Positions 56,359 to 64,000 of a stretch of 64,000 nt of DNA are shown here, piece after piece. The notes below the pieces were generated by a model that was not told where the DNA came from, did no database searches, and saw nothing but the letters and a program-made list of their open reading frames with translations. The DNA comes from Vicia villosa (taxonomy: Eukaryota; Streptophyta; Magnoliopsida; Fabales; Fabaceae), in NCBI RefSeq assembly GCF_029867415.1, contig NC_081182.1:19689983-19753982 (forward strand), given 5' to 3'. Every line of letters begins with the position of its first letter. The stretch's first letter is position 1. The position numbers were made by a program, and so were the translations under genes.

Positions 56359-56710
56359 CAAAAAGCGTGTGAGTGAGGACAAAGCATGCTGAAGAGACAG
56401 TTGGTAATCCTAAAAGCAGTATAAGGCGCTATAAATGGTATCAGAGCAAACTTCTCATAGTATGATGTGGTTCGGGGATGAACCAATCGGAAGCTTGTGG
56501 GCATGTAACACATGAGGCCGAAGAGGGTGGAGAGTGGTCACATGTAATAATCAAGGCCGAAGAGAGCGAAAAATGGTCGCCATATTGGAATGGGAACGAT
56601 CCTGACGTTATGCGGGGAAAGGATTGCATGGTTAAAAGGAAGACTTACAAGGATTGATCGGTACATCCTATACCAATAAGATACATCTTTTCAACGATAG
56701 CCTAATAAAT

Positions 56711-56780
56711 AAGAACTCCATATTTAAGCATGTTTGACTTGGAATGGTATTTAGATTGATGACCTTCTAGAAAGTTTTCT
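56711..56780 (+). repeat. 5S-rRNA-like segment, Cassandra LTR 3
   Basis: AGAACTCCATATTTAAGCAT then GGAATGGTATTTAG and GACCTTCTAGAAAG, more diverged than unit 2. Confidence 0.75.
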
Positions 56781-57195
56781 AGAAAACGTGAGTGAGGATA
56801 AAACATGCTGAAAAGACCCATGTTGGTTTGTGGGGTCAGTCAGTAATCTTGAAAGCAGTCTGAGGCGTTACAAATGGTATAAGATCATATACCTCTCCTA
56901 GTACAACGTGGTTCAGGGGCGAACCAAGCGGAAGCTAGTGGTCATGTAACACTTGAGGCTGGCAAGGAAGGAGAATGGTTATCGATGCACGAGATATGAC
57001 AATGAGTGGATCTTGGAAGCTCCTAGGAAAAAATTGAATTCACATAGAAATGAGAGTGATCCTGAGGCTATGTAGGTTTTTGACTGTATGGTTAAAGGAA
57101 TACTTATAGGGATTGATTGATACTACATATACCAATAAGATAAATCTTGTTTTCAGTAGCCTAACAAATAAGAACTTCATAGTTAAGGATTGAGG

Positions 57196-59819
57196 TGTGT
57201 GAATTAGTGGTGATCCTTGCACAAAGTTGTTATGGTGAGAAAAGTGTGAAGTTTGGTGGAATCTTTTGTATGTGAAAGAAGCATGAATAATGGGATATAT
57301 CGGTGAAATCTTGTAATTCATTTTTTATGTATATTTCATGTGTAATGGTGATGTATGTACATAATAAAAATGAGACTTTTGTATTTTGTCTTTCTGTGCA
57401 CATGTATGGTATGTATGAGGATATTTGATGATGAATGGATTAACATGTAACATTTTTTGTTTTTATCTTATATGCAAGTTAGAAACTTGATCAAAAATCT
57501 AAATGCATAAAAATATATAATCAATCATTTTGCAACAAAAATGCATATGATCATAATGTAGAAACCAATATGATATTTTAAATAAAAAGGTATAAATAAA
57601 AAATATAAAAAGTGCAAAATATGAAGAATGTGACAAAATACAAATTGACCAGATAAATTAAAAAAAGGACAAAATTCGGATACGACATATCTAAATGCAT
57701 AACACCTAGTAGCTTAGGCTCATTCCTTCACTCGAGCATACGAAACGAAACCACATTCAAAACAGAAATGAAAATACATACGGGGAATAAAGTGGAAGGA
57801 CCTGGAAGTCTCCATTATGTTGTAATTCTCTGTGTTAGCTTCCCAATTCAACCGATCGTGACTCATTACAAATTACAGTACTCAAGATACGCTTAGATTA
57901 GTGAAACTAGATTTTTAAACTTCAAAGGCTTGCTTAGCCACGCAAGGTCAGACAGAATTGAAAGTTCCTCAAAAATATGACTTTTTCTTAGCGAGCTCTG
58001 TGTCTTTTAGCAAGCAAACCCAAAAATCCAGTTTTGTCATCCATGAAGGCTCACTTAGTGATCTATGAGTCGCTCAGCGAGCAAACCCAGAAAGCTGAAA
58101 ATAACCTTGCATGAAGGCTCACTTAGCCACCATTATTCTCGTTAAGCAAGAATAGCATAAAATGTAGAAAATGGGACATTCTGAGCACGAAACAGATTTC
58201 ACAAACACAAGATGCGTGGATCAGAGTAGGCCAAATTGCAAGTTAAGCATGCAATTAACACCAAGTATCACATTTAAGCAACTTATCACACAAATGACAA
58301 GATTTCCAAACATTATCACAAACCCCTCCCATGATTATACAACCCTGGGTTTCTATATCCCCAAGTCCTAACTAAGGACTCACCTGGATTGATGAAAATA
58401 TGTTGGTTCAGAATTGAGTTTAAATGATTAAAAAAAATCAAAGAATTGAACTATCCTTGATGTATGCAATGGAGGAAGATGAATGTTGTTGGCTTGCTTT
58501 TGCTTTTCCTTGTTTCACGTGTTCCTCCTCTCCCACTCTTACTTTCTGATGTTGGCACAATTTGAATGAGATGAAATGAAGAGTTGAGCTAGAATTCTAC
58601 ATATCTACTTAAGGGGTGAAAGTACTAATATACCCTTTTATACTTAATTGGTCAAATTCTAGTGAAAATTCCAATTAGTAGGATCATTGCGCTACTAATA
58701 TTCTAATTAACCATACTAACAATTCATTAAAGTGTTAATTAGTCGATAATATGTGTCAAAGTATTACATATTAGCCATAACTTTTATATATCAAACACAA
58801 TATCAAGTTGATCATACTTAATATTCAATCTAATGATAATTATAAAATATATATAACAACTAGGGAAATGTCTCTTAAAACTACCCAAGGCACGATCAAG
58901 ATTACGTCAAAATTTAGTAAATGATACCATGTGAGGTTTTTAACATTACGTCATAATAGGTTTAATACACATGACTTATAGATATAACTCAGACATAGTT
59001 CAAGAGTTACAACAACATAATACTATAAGAAATAACCAAAAGGTACCATAGACATATCCATAAATCAACACAAAATGCTACACAATTAGTACAAAAATAA
59101 GATCTAACAAGGTTCTTAATCATAAAATAAACAAGCATAAGATCTTCTAAACAAATTTCCTCTTGCCCTTAGCTCTAGTAATATGCTCATTTGAAAATAA
59201 CAACAATTGAATGGGTGAAACTACGTGTCAATGAGTTCCATATAGAATTAACATAGGATGACACCATAATCTTAATGAATAATATGTATCCTAAGATCCT
59301 ATTTAATGTCGTCGGTAGAGATAAATATAATACTATATAATTTACTCTCCTCAATTGTTGTCGGGCATAGTTCCTCGAGCTTAGGCAGGTTAGAATAAAT
59401 TAATAAAGTAACATAATTAATCCTACCTTCCTTTATAAAATTTGTATTGTTGTATATACATATAATATGACTAAATTTCTATGGTCCATTATTTAGTTGT
59501 GAGTCAATCTAAATAAGTCTAGTCTACTGAGACCTTGTCTTATTGACGATAATTGACGCCTAAATTATTATGACTCTCAGTATATTTTGAGTTTATAATG
59601 TGATATAAATCTCGTTCACCTGCTATGTAATTGATAATATCTGTTGATATTACCCATATTATGTCATATACTTATGCATATACATATTTATGTAATATCT
59701 TTTCTTTCCACTATGAACTTTGTGAAATCACCATATATAAATATAAAAAATATAGCATGATATTACAAAATTTTACACTCGTATAGAACTAATACTTAAC
59801 TCTCAAACACATTTGGTTT
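57196..59819. other. Repeat-rich spacer, gypsy-LTR-like on the minus strand
   Basis: No ORF above about 70 codons. Words like CGCTCAGCGAGC, TTAGCGAGCTC and CTCGTTAAGCAAG cluster at 57930-58150. The minus strand of 58400-58680 looks like an LTR leader (AAGTAGATATGTAGAATTC). I could not find LTR pairs or ends. Confidence 0.35.
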
Positions 59820-60400
59820 CATTTAAAACCAACGCTTAAGAGGGTTTCAAAATATGACAAAATTTGGACCAAATTTGAAACTCAAATTTCCACCATTTTC
59901 TAATGAAATTTAGCATAACCAGTGCCTATTATATAGAATAATTAAGTATAGCGTATGAATATACATTTTTCTTTTCAGTTTAAGTTACCAATTAACACAA
60001 TTTTGAAATTACTACATGGGTTCAAAAAACGAGACAACATTTTGCTTAGAATTGCATCTCTTTTTTATCTACCATTTCCTAATGGAATTTAGAAAAAATC
60101 AGTGTCTGTTTTATAAAAATTAAGTCTAGTTTATGAATATGAAATTTTCTTTTCTATTTAGGTTACCAATTAAAACAATTTTTAAAATTCCTACAGGGGT
60201 TCCAAAAACGGGACAAATTTTTTGTCATAGTTGCAACTCACTTTTCTCCACCATTTTCTAGTGAAAGTTAACAAAATAAAATCCTATTCCATGAGAAATT
60301 AAGCCTATTTTATGAATATAATATTTGCCTTTTAGTTTAAAGTCTCAATTGATATTTTTTTTTGAAATTTATACATTGGCATAAACAGGAACAAAACATT
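59820..60400. repeat. About 179-bp tandem repeat, three diverged units
   Basis: The anchor ACCATTT(T/C)CTA recurs at 59892, 60071 and 60250, a spacing of 179 each time. Around it GTTTATGAATAT, TTTCTTTTC(A/T)(G/T)TTTA and TTACCAATTAA recur in the same order. The last unit is incomplete. Confidence 0.88.
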
Positions 60401-60978
60401 ATTACCATTTAAAAATAATTTCAGTAAAATGTCAATAAAATACCATATTGATTTGATCGCAACTTAGGATCTTTAGTATGGTTGAACGTGAAAAGATGTT
60501 GTTTGACAACCATTGATCTATAACTTTCGAAGGTTGACGATGTACCTAAAAGTACCCTAACAATCAAGTTAGTAAAGACTGTGAGCGTGAGACTTATAGA
60601 TATTATGCCTACTGAAGTTTGTACCATACATTAGGCTTTATAATAAGGGAGTATCGTTTTAAGCCCTTAAAACTTTTATAAGACAATTGTCTTCTTAGAC
60701 CGATGTAAGGAGATTCTTTAAATTTTCTCATTTAACGGGCAACATGAATCGTTTGATCCTTATCTATAGTGACTTTATGGTATATCTCATTGTGATTTGA
60801 AACGAAATATAATCCAATACAAAAACATACTTTAACCATGTCCAAAACACCTCTACTACAACCAAATATTTAGATTTAAAGAATCAGAATAAGAACCAAT
60901 TTTATACTGATTTCTATGCACTTATTTGTTTTATCTTGTTCCGTATTAGAGTTAGAAATAATGAATATGAAGGTGTAA
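60401..60978. other. AT-rich spacer, nothing recognised
   Basis: No ORF, repeat or RNA seen. Base composition changes sharply to GC-richer just after this stretch. Confidence 0.4.
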
Positions 60979-61450
60979 AGTCCATCTATGCGGCGACGAG
61001 TGCTCTCTGGCGCGACAGAACGAGATATACTTGCAAAATTAGCACTCCAACATCTAAATCAATAGAATGTAAGAAAAATGGTGATATGAGCTGATCGTAC
61101 CTGATCAGAAGAATCGTCGTAGGCTGCACGGACTGGATCTTCTAGGAAGGAGGAGGAGGGGGGGTGTACCTGCAAGGTACTCCAATGCCAAAGTAAGTTG
61201 ACGAGCAAAGGAGCGCAAGTACTAGTTAAGAGTGAGTAAGAATTGAATACCTGACCCTCTAGTTGAAGAGGGTATATATAGCCCCCAGCGCTGGGCCATG
61301 ATCTCGCTATTGGGTTGGATTCCCAAGCCCAACTAGGAGACTGCCAGGTTTCCTGAGCGGAAATATCGGAGGTGCGTGTATGCCCTCTGTCCTGGTCAAC
61401 CGCTCCGAAGTCCAAGGGAAGACGCGGTCTTTTAGGAGCCACGTGGGATC
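60979..61450 (-). repeat. Gypsy LTR-like segment with minus-strand promoter
   Basis: On the minus strand GGGGGCTATATATACCC (TATA at 61280-61273) is followed about 90 bases on by TTTGGCATTGGAGTACCTTG and CAGGTACACCCCCC, the R-U5 style of plant gypsy LTRs. An open 127-codon minus reading (61442-61059) overlaps it but looks accidental. Confidence 0.5.
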
Positions 61451-61902
61451 CGAGTTATTCGGAGGATTGGATATGAAGGAGCCCTGCGCGGAGCAGGGTC
61501 CTCGGCAAGGATGATGTCCGGGGGAGAATGAACGCCGAGCGCGGTGTTGGTGCCGAGCAAGGCGTGTCGGAAGGCCATGAACTATACATGGGCCTCTGAG
61601 GCTTATTGGGCCGAAAGCGGTGTTGGGCCTAGCCTTGGCCCAGTCCAGAACAGGAGCCCCCCAAGTCGGAGTTTTCCGGTTAAGAAACTGTGACTTTGCT
61701 TCTACGCTCGGACCCTCATTTCTCGTGGTTGCTCGGTGGATCGGTCCTCGTTACATATACGCGCTCGGAGGAAAGTCCAGTGGTGGGCGAAACGTCGCGC
61801 GTGGGAACCACGCGCTGACGTGGCATAGGCATTGATGGCCTAGGGTCTAGGAGGCGGCGCCTGTCAGGAGAGGTGACGCTTCGCCTTCCGAGCCTTTTTC
61901 CC

Positions 61903-61910
61903 TATAAAAG
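61903..61910 (+). promoter_or_regulatory. TATA box of the gag-like gene
   Basis: TATAAAAG, within CCTATAAAAGGGGGCG, lies about 150 bp before ATG 62056. A pyrimidine-rich leader follows. It faces away from the minus-strand TATA at 61273-61280. Confidence 0.6.
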
Positions 61911-62055
61911 GGGGCGAATTCTCTCATAAGGGAATTTTCCTTTCTCTATTTATCTGCTCGGCTTCGATCAAGGGTTCCTCGGGGCATAATTTCCCAGCTC
62001 GTTCGTCATATCCAGATCGTTGCTTAGCGAAGGATTCTCCCCGGCCATCTACATC

Positions 62056-64000
62056 ATGTCTGCAAGTAAGTTCGTTTAGCCTGTCGTTGCTTTACTATTT
62101 TTCATAGAACTTGTGTTTCGCTTTCGAGGTCTTCGCCATCGTCATCCTCCCCGGGTTATCCGAGCGATGCCCGGGGTCGGCGTGGGTTGGCAGGCCGTAG
62201 TACGTTGGCGTTAAGATAATCTTTCCGATTGTCGTGTCATCTGTGAGTCCTCGGCTGACGAGCGTTGTTCCTCGATGGGGTTTGGCCGGGGGCTCCGCTG
62301 CTCCTGCTCTACCCTTTCGCTTGTCTTGCGGTGGAAGGGTGGATTTGATAGACTATCGAATTCACTTCTCCCTTCTGCGTGCAGGTGAATCAGATTCGAG
62401 CGCTTCCTCAAGAACTGGCTCGGACACCGACTCGACGACCAGTGATTCCGACAGCTCGACGGCAACTAGTTCCGACGTCGAAATTATTGAGGAAGAGGGC
62501 ACTCCCTCGGCCGAAGGTGTTCACACGGGATCCCCTGGTTCGAATGCCGAGGGAGGGGTTTCCCCTATGCCGTTATTCAGTTATGAACATACCGTTGCGC
62601 CCGATTGGATAGCCGAGGAGGCTCTGTCTGTTGTTTCTCGGTATACCGCGTCTCTGGATGGGGCGTTTACAGAAATTGAGGTCCTGGGGGAAGGTGATCC
62701 GCCCAATTATCAAATAGGTTGCCCGTCTCCAGACGAACGCATATGTTCTCGGTTTGCCGGGGACGGATTTGCGATGTACGATTACGTGTTTAGGGAGCTC
62801 GGCTTCCGATTACCCTTCTCTGATTTTCAGGTTTCAGTCATGGCGTTTCTATCTCTGGCACCGTCCCAAATTCATCCGAATGCCTTTGCCTTTATGCGGG
62901 CATTCGAGATTGTTTGTGATTATTTGGGTATAGGTGCGACGTCTGCGTTGTTCGGAAGGTGTTTTCGTGTTCAACGGCAGGCGTCAAACGGGCGGTACAG
63001 CTGGGTTTCGTTCAGGAACGCCGAGCGTAAACTCTTCGGAATGTATACTGACTCCGTGAAGGGTTTTAAGGATCGATACTTCGTTGTCCGCCCCCTAAGT
63101 CCGACGGCCTATTCTTCGGTGTCGGATATGGTGGCCGAGCGGGATGCCGAGGGGGAGATAGTAAGGGATGAACATGGGCAGGAAGTAAGGGAGTTCTGCA
63201 CGACGTTTCCGTTTTTCTGGTGGAAGGGTCATTTTGCGTCTCCTCCGAAATACTACGCTTGGGAGGACGATGACTTGGATGATCAAGACCGGGAGTCGTA
63301 CTCGGTCCTCTGCAAATATGTAGATAGTTTTACCCTGTCTCGTTGGGTGACGAGGAACGGAGATCCCATACTGAACGAGGACGGGGTGCCGATCACGGAG
63401 CAGCGGCCTATTAATACCAAGGCTTTGCTAGCTTGTCGGACTCCCGAGGAGACCTGGGCGTTGTTAGGTTGTGTCTATTCCCCTTGCTTTGTGATCTCTG
63501 TCCGGTATTTTGCTAACTCGTTTATTTTTTCTTTGCAGAGGCTATGCCGGAGAAGGAGGATAATATCCTGAAACAAGCATTGGATGCGAGGAAGAATCAG
63601 AAGAAGAGGAACCAGGGTACCGGAGCTGGAGAGAACTCCGGCTCGGCAGGCTCCCCTCACAAGATTCATGTCGACGAGAGGTTACCCAAGAGACCTCGTG
63701 CTTCCGAGGGGGGACGTCCGGATCAGTCGAACCTGGGTCCCGGGCGCGCCTTCGTGTTGCCTTCTTGCTACAAGGATGGAGGCTATTTTGAGAAGTTCCC
63801 CTTGGCTACCTCACCGGATGAAGCTCGTCGGATCAGTGATATGGATCCCCCGTCTCTTCAGAAACAGTTGGCGTGCGACAGTGCCGCCGTGGTGAGGGTC
63901 TTGGAGATGGCCCAAGTGTTGGCTAGTGGAGGTTCGGGCTCGACCGAGGCCCTGAAGGAGGCCGAGGCGGCTAAGAAGGTGGCCGAGGACAAGGTGAGGA
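62056..64000 (+). CDS. Gypsy-type gag-like protein, spliced, 3' end cut by window
   Basis: I read a 10-base first exon 62056-62065 (ATGTCTGCAA), a 319-bp GT-AG intron, exon 2 62385-63467, a 71-bp intron, and exon 3 63539 to past the window end. The joined frame starts MSASESDSSASSRTG and stays open. After an acidic Ser/Thr/Asp-rich head (about 45 residues) comes a region with FRELGFRLPFSDFQVSVMAF, LSLAPSQIHPNAFAFMRAFE and RYSWVSFRNAERKLFG. This resembles the 'putative gypsy type transposon' family (Pfam Transposase_28). Exon 3 begins a basic linker then SLQKQLACDSAAVVRVLEMA and an alanine/lysine/glutamate coiled coil. The unspliced frame from 62234 is also open, so exon 1 is a choice based on splice sites and the natural start. 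Probably a retroelement structural protein. Confidence 0.65.

Larger units (their letters stand above)
55651..57195 (+). mobile_element. Tandem Cassandra TRIM array (LTR-int-LTR-int-LTR-int-LTR)
   Basis: Four LTR units, 55651-56032, 56142-56434, 56504-56872 and 56945-57195 (truncated), each start TGTAACAC or similar; the first three end near GTTACA, GCTATA and GTTACA. After each of these comes AATGGTAT(T/C/A)AGA(G/T), a tRNA-Met primer site. Then about 70-110 bases follow with the shared ACGTGGTTCGGGG...GAACCAA stretch. Each LTR carries a 5S-rRNA-like segment, the hallmark of Cassandra. There is no coding capacity, so it depends on other elements. The units differ by many substitutions and deletions. 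Confidence 0.88.

Noticed and set aside
55876..56780. 5S rRNA genes in tandem
   Set aside because: Each 5S-like part lies inside a TGTAACAC...TTACA LTR followed by a tRNA-Met primer site and has many changes, so these are Cassandra LTRs.
61059..61442. 127-codon minus-strand ORF (MAPKRPRLPL...)
   Set aside because: It overlaps the minus-strand TATA and R-U5-like sequence and has no recognisable domain; GC-rich DNA gives chance ORFs.

Overview
The window is plant nuclear DNA, most likely from a legume. The genes have many short GT-AG introns, chloroplast-targeted proteins are encoded, and the spacers are AT-rich and packed with LTR retrotransposons, MITEs and TRIMs. The legume call rests on repeat styles I recognise and is an inference; the genus cannot be fixed from the sequence alone.

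Layout. 1-1.7 kb: the 3' end of a lysine/glutamate-rich plant protein gene (+). 3.7-17.5 kb: a three-level nest of retrotransposons. A decayed minus-strand copia gag is split by a non-autonomous LTR element with about 1.64-kb LTRs, whose 3' LTR is in turn split by a young, apparently intact Ty1/copia element (499-bp LTRs, 5-bp target duplication, 1320-codon gag-pol). 18-28 kb: TIC236 (+), 22 coding exons, a TamB-like protein of the chloroplast inner envelope. 28.4-30.5 kb: PPD5 (-), a thylakoid-lumen PsbP-domain protein, convergent with TIC236. 30.8-34.2 kb: a MITE and a pile of minus-strand retroelement tails (copia RNase H, gypsy chromodomain plus LTR, a non-LTR-type reverse transcriptase). 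34.8-36.4 kb: a type II DnaJ/HSP40 (+). 36.9-42.7 kb: a TFIIS-central/SPOC-domain transcription protein (-). 46.6-48.7 kb: a repeat bounded by short inverted termini. 49.9-51.9 kb: a membrane RING-H2 ubiquitin ligase (-). 52.4-53.0 kb: a hAT-type MITE with a perfect 8-bp target duplication. 55.2-57.2 kb: a gypsy gag remnant interrupted by a tandem array of Cassandra TRIM units carrying 5S-rRNA-like sequence. 59.8-60.4 kb: a 179-bp tandem repeat. 61-64 kb: a GC-richer block with two outward-facing TATA boxes and the 5' part of a spliced gypsy-type gag-like gene (+).

The host genes are ordinary housekeeping and organelle genes (plastid protein import, lumen protein, chaperone, transcription, ubiquitin ligase) and do not form one pathway. 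In every complete gene the exon model gives one open frame whose total length is divisible by three, which supports the splice sites chosen. No clearly new system was found. The strongest unusual items are the datable nest, the multimeric Cassandra array, and the divergent-promoter gag-like locus at the right edge.
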